This document shows positions 21,087-31,238 of a stretch of DNA of 64,000 nt, piece by piece (position 1 is the first letter of the stretch; every line of letters starts with the position of its first letter). The translations under genes were made by a program, and so were the position numbers. The notes below the pieces were generated by a model, which saw only the letters and a program-made list of their open reading frames with translations, was not told the origin of the DNA and made no database searches. Location of the stretch: assembly GCF_037176765.1 (NCBI RefSeq), contig NC_090023.1:171289006-171353005 (forward strand). The letters are read 5' to 3'. This stretch comes from Anolis sagrei (Eukaryota; Chordata; Lepidosauria; Squamata; Anolidae).

Positions 21087-21820
21087 TCTATCTATATCTA
21101 TCTATGGCTGGATAGCTGTTTGTCAGAAGGGCTTTGGTTATGTTTTCTTGCCCTGGTGAAGGGAGTTGGACGGGATAGACTTAAGGCAGCATTTCTCAAC
21201 CTGGGGGTTGTGACCCCTGCGGAGGTCATAAAGGGGTGTCAGAGGGGTCACCAAAACCATCAGAAAACACAGTGTTTTCTGTTGGTCATCGGGGTTCTGT
21301 GTAGAATGTTTGGTTCAATTCTATCGTTGGTGGGGTTCATAATGCTCTTTGATTGTAAGTGAACTATAAATCCCTGCAACTACATCTCCCAAATGTCAAG
21401 GTCTATTTCCCCCAAACTCCTTCTGTGTTCATATTTGGGCATATGGAGTATTCGTGCCAAGTTTGGTCCAGATTCATCATAGTTTGAGTCCACAGTGCTC
21501 TCTGGGTGTAGGTAAACTATAAGTCTAAAACTCAAGGTCAATGCCCACCAAACCCTTCTACCATTTTCTGTTGGTCTTGGAAATCCCGTGTGCCAAATTT
21601 GGTTCAATTCCATCGTTGCTGGAGTTCAGGATGCTTTTTGATTGTAGGTGAACTATAAATCCCAGCAACTACAACTCTAAAATGACAAAATTAATTTTTT
21701 GAGTGATGGTCACTCATTGGGTTGTTAGGCATATTCTGTCCAAATTTGGTGTCAACTTGTCCAGTGGTTTTTGAGTTCTGTTAATCCCACAAACGAACAT
21801 TACATTTTGATTTATATAGA
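20757..21820 (-). mobile_element. Helitron, near full length
   Basis: Left end ACTAGCTGTCC (on the other strand GGACAGCTAG|T) with the terminal hairpin arms GCCA...TGTGGC close by; right end ATATAGA, i.e. TCTATAT on the other strand, followed by T. Inserted between A and T. Internal phrases: GGAAAATAAAGTAATGAGAA, CTCAACCTGGGGGTTGTGAC, CACAAACGAACATTACATTT. No coding capacity for Rep/helicase. A TCTA/TCTG microsatellite lies at 21025-21110. Confidence 0.8.
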
Positions 21821-22101
21821 TTAGCTGTCCCCTGCCATGTGTTGTGTTTTGTGTGTGCATATATTAGTGTATTTATGTGTGTTTGTGTATATATATGTGG
21901 TTTTGCGCATGTGTTGTATTGTCATTTTTGGGTTTTTTTGGCTTCTTAAGTAACTTCTGCTGTGTTTTTCAGTGTTTTTACGAGTGATGGTCACTCATTG
22001 GCCTGATAGGTGTATTGTGTCCAAATTTGGTGTCAGTTCGTCCAGTGGCTTTTGAGTTAGGTTCATCCCACAAACGAACATTACATTTTTATTTATATAG
22101 A
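21821..22101 (-). mobile_element. Helitron, short copy abutting the previous one
   Basis: Begins TTAGCTGTCCCCTGCC (3' end CTAA on its own strand) immediately after the preceding element and ends ATATAGA before TTTAACC. Most of the interior is deleted or replaced by GT-rich sequence. Confidence 0.75.
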
Positions 22102-22233
22102 TTTAACCTGCTTTAAACGATGTATTTATGTTTTTTTCGGCATTTAATTATTGCCAGTCTGTATGCTGCCCCGAGTCGCCTTCGGGCTGAAAAGGGTGGG
22201 ATAAAAGTGTGGTAAATAAATAAAATAAATAAG
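22102..22233 (+). mobile_element. L2 3' tail
   Basis: CTGCCCCGAGTCGCCTTCGG and AAATAAATAAAATAAATAA form the L2 tail. Likely the end of the copy that starts at 20370. Confidence 0.7.
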
Positions 22234-22264
22234 CCATACACTTCCCCCAATTTCTCGTTTATTT

Positions 22265-23708
22265 CCCTTTATTTATTTATTTATTTACTGTATTTGTATA
22301 CCGCCTTTCTCAGCCATATCGGCGACTCAAGGCGGTTTCCAACAAAACAGTATACATAGTATCACAACACAATTCAAAACATTACAATTACATAAACCAC
22401 AACAGCAATAAAAATAACATCATTGGCGTCTCCTTATTGTAAAGCATTGTCCAATTCCATTGTCAATCATCGAATTCCTATATCATTTATCCATATCTGT
22501 TACTCTGTGTTTATGAACGCTTGCTCAAACAGCCACGTTTTGACTTGCTTCCGAAACGTTAAAAGGGAAGGAGCAGATCTGATCTCTCTAGGGAGGGCAT
22601 TCCATAGCCGGGGGGCCACTGCTGAGAAGGCCCTATCTCTCGTCCCTGCCAAAGGTACCTGTGACGAAGGCGGGACCGAGAGCAGAGCCTCTCCGGACAA
22701 TCTCAAAGTTCTAGATGGTTCGTAAGGTGAGATACGTTCGGACAGGTAAGTTGGGCCAGAACCGTTTAGGGCTTTAAAGGTTAAAACCAGCATGTTGAAT
22801 TGTGCCCGGTCGCAAACTGGCAGCCAGTGGAGCTGGCACAACAGGGGGGTTGTATGTTCCCTGAGAGCCACTCCAGTTAGCAATCTGGCTGCTGTCCGTT
22901 GGACCAGTTGGAGCTTCCGGACAGTCTTCAAAGGCAACCCCATGTAGAGAGCGTTGCAGTAGTCTATACGGATGTAACGAGAGCGTGGACCACCGTGGCC
23001 AAGTCAGACTTCCCAAGGTACGGGCGCAGCTGGTGCACAAGCTTTAACTGTGCGAATGCTCCCCTGGTCACCGCCGAGACCTGGGGTTCCAGGCTCAGCG
23101 ATGAGTCCAAGATCACACCCAGACTGTGAGCCTGCGTCTTCAGGAGGAGTGTAACCCCATCCAACACAGGCTGTAACCCTATACCCTGTTCGGCCTTACG
23201 ACTGACCAGGAGTACCTCTGTCTTGTCTGGATTCAATTTCAATTTGTTAGCCCTCATCCAGATCGTGACAGCAGCCAAACACCGGTTCAGGACCTGAACA
23301 GCCTCCTTAGTAGCAGGTGGGAAGGAGTGACAGAGTTGGACGTCATCTGCGTACAGATGGCACCGTACCCCGAAACCCCGGATGAACTCCCCCAGCGGCT
23401 TTATGTATATGTTGAACAACATGGGAGACAGTATGGAACCCTGAGGAACCACAAGACAACCACAAGACAACGGTTGTGGAGTTGAGCAGGTGTCCCCCAG
23501 TAACACCATCTGGGTACGGCCCTCCAGAAAGGACTGTAAAACAGAAAGGACTGTAAAACAGTGCCTCTGAGGCCCATTCCAGAAGGATACCGTGGTCGAC
23601 CGTATCGAAGGCTGCTGAGAGGTCCAGCAGAACCAACAGGGACACACTCCCCCTGTCTAGCTCCCGGCGTAGATCATCAACTAAGGCGAGCAAGGCTGTC
23701 TCGGTTCT
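22265..23708 (-). mobile_element. L2 LINE, 3' 1.4 kb
   Basis: On the - strand: [59 protein letters not shown] with the catalytic YADD, MRANKLKLNPDKTEVLLVSR, then HTTPLLCQLHWLPVCDRAQF and SAVAPRLWNALPREIRSAPS. The tail has TTTA units on the + strand. The frame is shifted about once or twice. It is 5' truncated at 23708, only 58 bp from the end of TACR2 exon 4. Confidence 0.92.
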
Positions 23709-23765
23709 TCCTCAATCATTTCCTTCTCCCTGGAGCATTGAACCATTAATGCACACACTACTAAC

Positions 23766-23962
23766 CTTTGATTAAGGCAGCAATATATGATTGGACTATA
23801 CATTGCAGAGCTCATGGCAAGGAAAAACACTGCCAAGTACACTTGCTGAATGTATTTCTTCTCATTAAGTTCTTTCCAGATGCTTCCCAAAATGAAGTAG
23901 AAATGATAAGGAAACCAACAGATGGCAAATGTGATCACAACAGCAACCATGGTCCTGACAAA
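23766..23962 (-). CDS. TACR2: Tachykinin receptor 2, exon 4 (TM6-TM7)
   Basis: 197 bp, the length I recall for this exon in tachykinin receptor genes. It starts after TTTTTCCAG and reads [20 protein letters not shown] (TM6, with the CWFPYH variant of CWxPxH), [40 protein letters not shown] (TM7) and CCLNQ, ending AG|GTTAGT. In TM7 the usual NPxxY motif reads S303-P-I-I-Y307: the codon at 23797-23795 is AGT, not AAT. Everything else in the exon is well conserved. Confidence 0.96.
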
Positions 23963-24170
23963 CTGGAAAAACAAAGGGAAGATGTTACTCTTCTGCCTTT
24001 CTTCCTGGAGTCAGCTACTCCTATTTCATGCATCGGATCTTGATCAGCTTTTATTATTAGTCAAGTGTCTTGTTGTGCGGTTTGATTTGTGGAAAGACAT
24101 GGTAGTAGTGAAGAAAGGAAGTAGGATACACTGCTCTTCACTAGTTGCCATCATATACAAATAATATAAA

Positions 24171-24340
24171 ACTTTATTTACATACCGTTCTATCTCCCCG
24201 GGAGGACTCAGGGCGGTTTCCAAGCGACAACATCAAAACAGAGTCACAACATGAACAAAAAAATAACAGTAACAGCAACATAAGCATGGAATTACCGAAC
24301 AACACATAAATATTCAAAGAAAAAAACTCTGGCTGCTCTT
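24171..24340 (-). mobile_element. L2-like 3' tail
   Basis: CTTTATTTACATACCGTTCT and GGACTCAGGGCGGTTTCC are the reverse of an L2-like tail. The sequence up to 24526 is unassigned intron. Confidence 0.55.
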
Positions 24341-24529
24341 CGTGTCTATTTGTTAGGCATGGAAAAGGAATGGGTCAGAACAATTAAAAAGGCTGGGTCA
24401 AGACTGATCCAAATTGAAATAAGATGGGACCGGCATTTGAGTACAGTACTGTAATAGGTAAATGACAAAAGCAGGGATGGGCTATTTCCAGGGGCCTGTT
24501 AGGATAATGACCAGGATAATATATAAAAA

Positions 24530-24849
24530 GGTAGTCCCCTGACATTAAGTCCAGTCATGTCTGACTCTGGGGTGTGGTGCTCATCTCCATTTCTAAGCCG
24601 AAGAGCCAGCGTTGTCCGTAGACACCTCCAAGGTCATGTGGCCGGCATGACTGCATGGAGCGCCGTTACCTTCCCGCCGGAGCGGTACCTATTGATCTAC
24701 TCACATTTGCATGTTTTCAAACTGCTAGGTTGGCAGAAGCTAGGGCTGACAGCGGAAGCTCATGCCGCTCCCCGGAATCGAACCTGCGACCTTTCGATCA
24801 ACAAGCTCAGCAGCTCAGTGCTTTAACCCACTGCACCACCAGGGGCTCC
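24530..24849 (-). mobile_element. Sauria-type SINE, full length
   Basis: On the - strand: head GGAGCCCCTGGTGGTGCAGT, box B region GGTTCGAT-like, GAGTAGATCAATAGGTACCG, GGAAATGGAGATGAGCACCA-like end region and TTAATGTCAGGGGACTACC. Closely matches the copies at 40.7 and 46.6 kb. Sauria SINEs are known to depend on BovB. Confidence 0.85.
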
Positions 24850-24879
24850 CAGGATAATATATAGGGGGCTATTATTCAT

Positions 24880-26003
24880 TTATTTATTTACATTTATATG
24901 CCGCCCTTCTCACCCCGAAGGGGACTCAGAGCGTGTCCGGACAGTTTCTGGGCTGAGCTAGCTGTTCTGTCGCGCGCTGGGCTTGAAACGAATTGCCTTT
25001 AAAACCGGACGTGTGACTTTAGCCCAGCAGGAAGCCAGGGGGCTCGAAGAGAAATTCTTAAGGATTTTCACCACAAACAGTCTTTAGAGGGCTTGTGAAA
25101 TATAACAAAGTCTTTACTGGTGAACAATCAACAGAAACTTCTTTTGTCTTCAAAAGGTTAAACAAATGCTTCCAGGCTTTTGTGCAACTGGTGGCTTCTA
25201 ACTGTTACTTTACTCTAAAGGAAAATCCCTTTCCAAACTTCTCCCAGGCTAACTGTGAACCTAAACCTAACTGATGTGGGCACCACTACCGGGTTGAACT
25301 GCGTCTCAAAGCACCGAGTGGACCTACCAGTAGGCCTGTCGTCACTTCATATGGAGTTCTTAGATATTCAAAGCTGTTTTTCCCTCTGAAATTCCTCAGA
25401 GCTTTAGGGCTGTTTCCCTGGGAATCTTTGGGAATCCTTTTGCTCTTAAGTCTGTTCTCCCCCGGGAAGTCTTAAGGGTTGAAGCCTTTTTACAGGAGAA
25501 GTCTGTATACGTCCTGTACATTGACTTTCCTTGCTGAGACTGACTGAAAATGGCTCCCTTCCCTTCACAATTGTCCTGAACAGGGGGCAGAACCAAACCA
25601 AACTTGCCCTATAACTGCAAACTTTAACAGGAAGCCATCTAACTGCTAATGCACAGAACCTTAAAATACATGCAACACTCAACGAATAGCAAGATAAGCT
25701 GGAGCTCCTGGTACGGCCGTGCCAGAACACTAGCACTGGTCACTCTCGAAGATTTGTTGAAACCACAAAGTCTTCAAACTCTTACGAAAAGAGGGGAGGG
25801 ATGGGGCCTGTCTTAATTCCCTTGGAAGGGCATTCCAGAGGCAGGGGGCCACCACCGAGAAGGCCCTCTCTCTCGTCCCCTCCAACTGTACTTGTGACGG
25901 AGGTGGGAGCGAGAGGAGGGCCTCCCCAGAGGATCTTAAAGTTTGTGCCGGTTCATAGAAGGAGATGCGATCGCGAAGATAGGTGAGGCCTGAACCGTTT
26001 TTC
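24880..26003 (-). mobile_element. L2 LINE 3' end, split by a solo LTR
   Basis: The tail (24880-24962) and the C-terminal coding end (25730-26003; GTNFKILWGGPPLAPTSVTS-type reading in one frame) are the two halves of one L2 copy, separated by the LTR at 24963-25729 with its 5-bp duplication CTAGC. Confidence 0.7.
24963..25729 (+). mobile_element. Solo LTR (fossil), copy 2
   Basis: TGTTCTG at the start and CAGAACA at the end, flanked by the exact 5-bp duplication CTAGC (24958-24962 and 25730-25734). About 767 bp. The most complete of the three related LTRs. No internal region is present. It lies in TACR2 intron 3, opposite in strand to the gene. Confidence 0.88.
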
Positions 26004-26485
26004 CAAATATAGAGGATATACTTCCTGTGTATTTGGCAGTGTTAAGAGTTTATCCTTAACACTGCCAATACATGGAAATTACTATTTTTAAAAATAACTT
26101 CCAGAGAGGATCTGTCGTTCAGGAAGAGGCCATTTCACTAAATTCCACTGCAATATTTCCTGAGGAAACTCACTTCTGAAAGCTGATGAAAAGCTATTAT
26201 TTGCATCCATTGCAACCGAGGTGGGGATTTTGACTGAGAAAACCTTATTGGGCGGGTTGTTTTGAAGCCCCGAAGGCTCTCCATTATCCAGGGTATTATT
26301 ATCACCACCACCCCATTTCTTTTTGCCATGGATTTGTGAAGAGGGCCTATTTCAAGTCTTCCGAAAAGACGTGGTGAAATTATTCAGGCATTTACAAACA
26401 ATTCCTTCTTCTGAAAAGGTAAACAATGGAGATGTGGATGTGCAAGGGAAAGATACAATCTTCTAAGACAGAGCCTTCCAAACTG
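26004..26485. other. TACR2 intron 3, unassigned; short inverted repeat
   Basis: No known element. An inverted repeat TTGGCAGTGTTAAG / CTTAACACTGCCAA with a short loop lies at about 26033-26071. Confidence 0.5.
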
Positions 26486-26600
26486 TGTGTCACAGAATCA
26501 TAGAATTGGAAGAGACCTCATGGGCCATCCAGTCCAACCCCCTGCCAAGCAGGAATATTGTATTCAAAGCACCCCTGACAGATGGCCATCTGTGTCGTAG
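26486..26600 (-). mobile_element. CR1 3' end fragment
   Basis: ATCATAGAATTGGAAGAGAC and CCATCCAGTCCAACCCCCTG are the reversed CR1 3' terminus. A still shorter piece is at 26899-26948. Confidence 0.8.
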
Positions 26601-26949
26601 CATGTTAGTTTGTCAGCTATAGGTGTGTCGCACAAACGTAACAAGAAACCTCTATGTGAAATAAACAATAAAACATATATTTTTAAAAATAGAAATAAAA
26701 GGTTTTCATGAGATCCATTGCATCCCCATATATTTCATTGTTATAATTTATGTATGTGTCTCTATCTCTTTGCTAGTAAAACCGAAATACTGAGTCGTGA
26801 AATAATGCATGACTAAAAAGTGTAGCACTATCTTAAAATGTTTGGACAGCTCTGCAGTAACGTGCCATGGGAAGTGGAAGGAAAAATTAAATTCTCTAGA
26901 ACCATAGAATCGTAGAACTGGAAGAAACTTCAGGGGCCATCTAGTCCAA

Positions 26950-27660
26950 GAAGCAGGAAAATCATATTGATTTAGCTGCCCAGAGGGATACCCTTGCTGT
27001 TTCCGGGGGGACGCCAAGAGGAGTGGTAGTTCTCGTAAAGCTTTTCCTTGATTTGGGTCTACTGGGAGGAGGCTGGTAGCCATGTAGTGGATGGCATTCA
27101 CAGTGTTCAACCTTATTTCTCTCACATTTAGCAGCAACTTCCTGTTGCACATCAGGGGAGCAATGCCAGCTAGCTTGTAGAGTTTGTCAACAGGTGTAGG
27201 TTTAAGACATCCTGTGATTATTCTGCATGTTTCATTCAATGCTATGTTCACCTGCTTTTACATGGGCATACCTATGCCAAACAGGGCAGGCATGCTCAGC
27301 AGTTAGAATAATAGAATCATAGAATCAAAGAGATGGAAGAGACCTCATGGGCCATCCAGTCCAATCTCTTGCCAAGAAGCAGAAATTGCATTCAAATCAC
27401 CCCTAACTGATGGCCATCCAGCCTCTGTTTAAAAGCTTCCAAAGAAGGAGCCTCCACCACACTCCGGGGCAGAGAGTTCCACTGCTGAACAGCTCTCACA
27501 GTCAGGAAGTTCTTCCTTGTGTTCAGTTGAGTAAGGCAAGGCCAGGGCTGATGTTCTTACTAATTTTGGGTCTGCACCCCATGTGCTGCCAGTAAGTTTC
27601 CGCATGATATTATTGCATGCAGCTACTTTGTGCTTGGTGTTCAAGCAGTGTTTCCTATAT
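26950..27660 (-). mobile_element. Vingi/I-like LINE, divergent copy interrupted by CR1
   Basis: On the - strand KHCLNTKHKVAACNNIMRKL, TGSTWGADPKLVRTSALALP, then after the CR1 insert HACPVWH, and VNIALNETCRIITGCLKPTP with LAGIAPP. Same protein region as the copy at 2.0 kb but clearly divergent (for example KPTPVDKLYKLAGIAP). A CR1 piece (27308-27530) lies between YST and HACPVW. Confidence 0.72.
27308..27530 (-). mobile_element. CR1 3' end inside the LINE
   Basis: ATAGAATCATAGAATCAAAG to AGGAAGTTCTTCCTTGTGTT is a CR1 3' end reading on the - strand, inserted in the older LINE copy. Confidence 0.82.
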
Positions 27661-27690
27661 GCTTATATAGAAAGCAACACACATGGATAC

Positions 27691-28444
27691 TAGGCCTGGG
27701 CGGTTTCATTCGTTAATTTTGTAATTCGTTAAATATTCGTTAATTTTAGCAATTACAAAACGATTACAAAACTTATTTTTAAACCCGGAAGTGTTTTTAA
27801 ATATCGAAACGGCATGCGCCAAAAATTTTTGTATTTCCGTCCATTTCGGAAATATGTAAGATGGCTTGGCTAGATGCTTGCTGGGAGCTCTCCTCTCTCT
27901 CCTCTTCTTAGCCAGTCAGAGGCAGAGCCTGAAAGAGGAGGAGGAGGAGGAGGAGAGGGCGGGGAAGGCACCGGCTGAGCAAGCGAGCGAGAGGGCGAGC
28001 GACCCTCAGCGGGAAGGCGGCCCGTCCCTCCTTCCTCACCTTTGCGGTGGGTGTGCTTCGTTCTCCCAATTCCTTAGCGGAGGGCTGGGCTAGATGGCCT
28101 TTGGGGAACCCTTCTCCCAATTTCGCATTGCTTCGGAGGAGCCGGGCCCGACTCGGCGGCAGCGCTCGAGGGCCCGCCAGAGTGAGTGCCTGCCTTCCCT
28201 CCTTAATAATAATTTCTCCTCCCTATTCTACTAAATTAATAATTAAATTAAAAAAATATTGAAAAAATATTGAAAAAAAAAGGGCGCCATCTTTACAAAA
28301 TGTTTTGTAAATATTAACGAAATTTCGTAAATACCGAACTTTTTTAAGGGAAAATTTTGTAATTATTTTAAATATCGAAACAAAAAAACCCCCCAAATAC
28401 AAATCGATTTTAGAAACAAATTTTTGCGTTGTTACCCAGGCCTA
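27691..28444. mobile_element. hAT element with GC-rich promoter-like core
   Basis: Exact 8-bp target duplication ATGGATAC (27683-27690 and 28445-28452) and 10-bp inverted ends TAGGCCTGGG / CCCAGGCCTA. The outer parts are AT-rich and full of ATTCGTTAAT-like units and CGAAAC/GTTTCG pieces. The core, about 27865-28195, is GC- and CpG-rich, with GAG repeats, CGAGCGAGAGGGCGAGCGAC, CCGGGCCCGACTCGGCGGCA, and a donor-like AGAGTGAGTG. It resembles a captured gene promoter and first exon. No long conserved protein is evident. Confidence 0.8.
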
Positions 28445-28736
28445 ATGGATACTTCTTTTCCGTTGTTCTGGTTGCAGGAAGAAGTGAGCTGAGCAACAGC
28501 TGAACATGTTGCTTAAAATTATTATTGCTGCAGTGTGCATCCATGACAGCAGTAGGTATGTGCTTAAATTGGTTTTTAAATTGACAACAATGTTTACCTT
28601 TGGCATGGCTAATGTTTCATTCCCACAGATTATAAAAGGGTAACTATGCAGCCCCCTCCCACTCCTCCTCATTTCGGGTTTGGATACATATTACTATTTC
28701 ACTAGAGGCAGCAATTTTTACTTAATGAATACTAAC

Positions 28737-28893
28737 CTTTTTTTTGGCAGTGATCTGATGATGGTAGTAGACAACGTTGGCATGATCTCCAGGGACAGCA
28801 TTGTTCCACAGAGTCAGTCCTATTGCACGGTATGCAATAAACATCACTGTGAGGGGTAGCAGGTAAACCAAGACAATGACTGAAATGTGATAC
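28737..28893 (-). CDS. TACR2: Tachykinin receptor 2, exon 3 (TM5)
   Basis: 157 bp on the - strand. After a T-run acceptor ending TTTAG the first base completes Thr195, then [20 protein letters not shown] (TM5), [20 protein letters not shown] and [12 protein letters not shown], ending AAG|GTTAGT. ICL3 is short and ends in lysines before TM6, as in other tachykinin receptors where this loop contacts the G protein. Phases match exons 2 and 4. Confidence 0.95.
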
Positions 28894-29324
28894 CTAAAAA
28901 AAAAGTGCCAAAAGTGAATGACCACATATATTCTTTCTAAAGAATGTTAAAATCCTTATTTACTTATTAAAATATTTTTGTTCCTATCCCATATGCACAG
29001 ATCTCAGGACAAATTTTGTTTATTATTTGGTTAATAACGTATTTTTGTTCCACAGGAGTTGTAGTTTTACAAGCCTTGCCTGGGAAATAACACTGGTGCT
29101 TCACCAAACTACAAATCTTAGGGGTCTAGAGCATTGAGTCATGGAAATTAAAGTGTTGTCAAACTGCAATAACTCTACACTGTGAAACCATGGTAATATA
29201 CTGCTTTGGGCCATCCAAATTGCAAATTATTTTAGGGCTGGAGTGGTAGGATGTAACTGTCATCATCTTCAAGTTGAACCACCTCTCAGTAGTGAGGAAT
29301 ATTACCATTTATTTGTAGTTTAAT
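28894..29324. other. TACR2 intron 2, unassigned
   Basis: No recognised repeat or other feature up to the LTR. Confidence 0.5.
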
Positions 29325-30095
29325 TGTTCTGTCGCGCGCTGGGCCTGTAAATAGTTGTCTTTAAAATAGGACATGCAACCTTTGCCTAACAGGAAGCCAG
29401 GGGGCCCAAAGAGAAGTTCTCAGAGGTTTCCACTACAAACAGTCTTTAGATGGCTTGAGAAGAACAACAAAGTCTTTCATTAATGAACAATCAAACATAA
29501 ACTTCTCTTGTCTTCAATAAAGTTAAGTAAATGATTCCAAGCTTTTAGGTAACTGGTGAATTCCTAATCTTGCCCACGAAGGACAGGCAACTGTCTTCAA
29601 TAACTTCTTCTTTAAAGTAAAATCCCCTTTTTAACTTCTCCCAGGCTGACTGTAATCTAACCCTTACTGATGTGGGCTCCGCTACCGGGTCGAACTGCAT
29701 CTCGAACGCTGAGTGGACCTACCAGCAAGGCAGATGTTCTCCAGCTGGAGTTCTTTAGTCTTTAGGGCTGTTTTCCTGGAAATTCTGTAACTCTGGAAAT
29801 TCTTAAAGCTGTGGGGATGCTTCCCTGGAAATTCTTAAAGGTTGAAGCTTTTGTACAGGGGAAGTTTACACATGTCCTGTACATTGGTTAACCTTGCTGA
29901 GACTAACTAAAAAATGGCTCCCTTCCCTTCCCAATTGCCCTGAGCAAGGGGCGGGACCAAAACTTAATGATGATGGACAGGTGGTTTGCCCTATAACTGC
30001 AACCAAAAGAAGCAACCTATCTGCAGAGTCCCTGAAACCTAGGACTGCAAACAAACTTTTAATGTAAAGCAAACAAAACTGGAGCTCCTGGTACA
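29325..30095 (+). mobile_element. Solo LTR (fossil), copy 3
   Basis: Starts TGTTCTGTCGCGCGCTGGGC and follows the other two copies along its length, stopping at CTCCTGGTAC, a little short of the usual end. No internal genes. Lies in TACR2 intron 2. Confidence 0.82.
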
Positions 30096-30160
30096 TGTTT
30101 ATTCCTTCTTAAGAATGTCTTTACATTGTAGTTTTGTGTGGATATGTATGTCCATGTGTT

Positions 30161-30850
30161 CATAGAATAATAGAATAATAGAGTTGGAAGAGACCACATG
30201 GGTCATCTAGTCCATGCAGTAAAGCACTATTGAAGTATCCCTGACAGATAGCCATCCAGCCTCTGTTTAAAAGCTTCCAAGGAAGGAGCTTCCACCACAC
30301 TCTGAGCCAAGTTGAGTTCAAATTCAAATTACTCGGAGCAATGAGTTCAAATTACAGGAAGTTTTCCTGTAATTTGAACTCATTGCTCCGAGTCCTAGTT
30401 TCAAGGGCAGCAGAAAACAAGTCTGCTCCCTCTTCCTTTCACATGGCTATTTATACATGACTATCATGTCTCCTCCTAACCTTTTCTTCTGCAGGCTAAA
30501 CATACCCAGCTCTTTAAGATGTTCCTTATAGTGCATGGTTTCCAGATGTTTGATCATTTTACTTGCTTATCTCTAGACACCTTCCAGCTTGTCAATATCT
30601 CCTTTGACCTGGACACAGTATTCCAGGTAAGGTCTAACCAAAGCACAATACAAAGGCACTATGACTTCCCTCAATCTAGACATTATACTCCTTTTGATGC
30701 AGCCCAAAATCCAATTGACCTTTTTTAGCTGCAGCATCACACTGTTGGCTCATGTTCAACTTGTTGTCCATGAAGACACCAAAATTGTGACATTTTGGCT
30801 GATAAAGGAATTGATTAACATGGATTTTAGCACAAATCTGCACCATTCTT
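30161..30850 (-). mobile_element. CR1 LINE 3' part
   Basis: Reversed CR1: 3' terminus (ATAGAGTTGGAAGAGACCAC) at the left, and CR1 ORF2 C-terminal region to the right (CAGCTTGTCAATATCTCCTT; GCAGCATCACACTGTTGGCT). It contains a perfect hairpin at 30331-30393. Confidence 0.82.
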
Positions 30851-30908
30851 TGATATTAAATGAATATTTTTCTGTCCCTCATGTCTCCATCTTTTTTTAT
30901 CAAATGAA

Positions 30909-31066
30909 AACAAAGGACCCTTCCACACAGCCCTATATCCCAAAATATCAAGGCAGAAAATCCCACATTATCTGAGTGTGGACTCAGATAACCCAGTTCA
31001 AAGCAGATATTGTGGGATTTTCTGCCTTGATATTCTGGGATATAGTGTTATGTGGAAGGGCTCTAA
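30909..31066. mobile_element. Foldback MITE
   Basis: Nearly palindromic: CCCTTCCACACAGCCCTATA at the left and TATAGTGTTATGTGGAAGGG at the right, with ATATCAAGGCAGAAAATCCC facing GGGATTTTCTGCCTTGATAT. Short DNA-transposon relic, family not assigned; target duplication unclear. Confidence 0.7.
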
Positions 31067-31082
31067 GACTTCCATCCAATTA

Positions 31083-31192
31083 TTGTTGTTGTTCATTCGT
31101 TCAGTTGTCTCCGACTCTTCGTGACCTCATGGACCAGCCCACGCCAGAGCTCCCTGTCGGCCGTCACCACCCCCAGCTCCTTCAAGGTCAAT
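31083..31192 (-). mobile_element. BovB LINE 3' end
   Basis: TTGTTGTTCATTCGTTCAGT to CCCCCAGCTCCTTCAAGGTC is the reversed BovB end. Confidence 0.85.
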
Positions 31193-31238
31193 TATTAGTC
31201 TCAACTAAAGCAAACCTATTGAATATATGGAATTTACC

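Noticed and set aside
27866-28093. Glu-rich 75-codon frame in the hAT core as a gene
   Set aside because: It starts at TTG, has no family resemblance, and reads through GAG repeats of a CpG-rich stretch.
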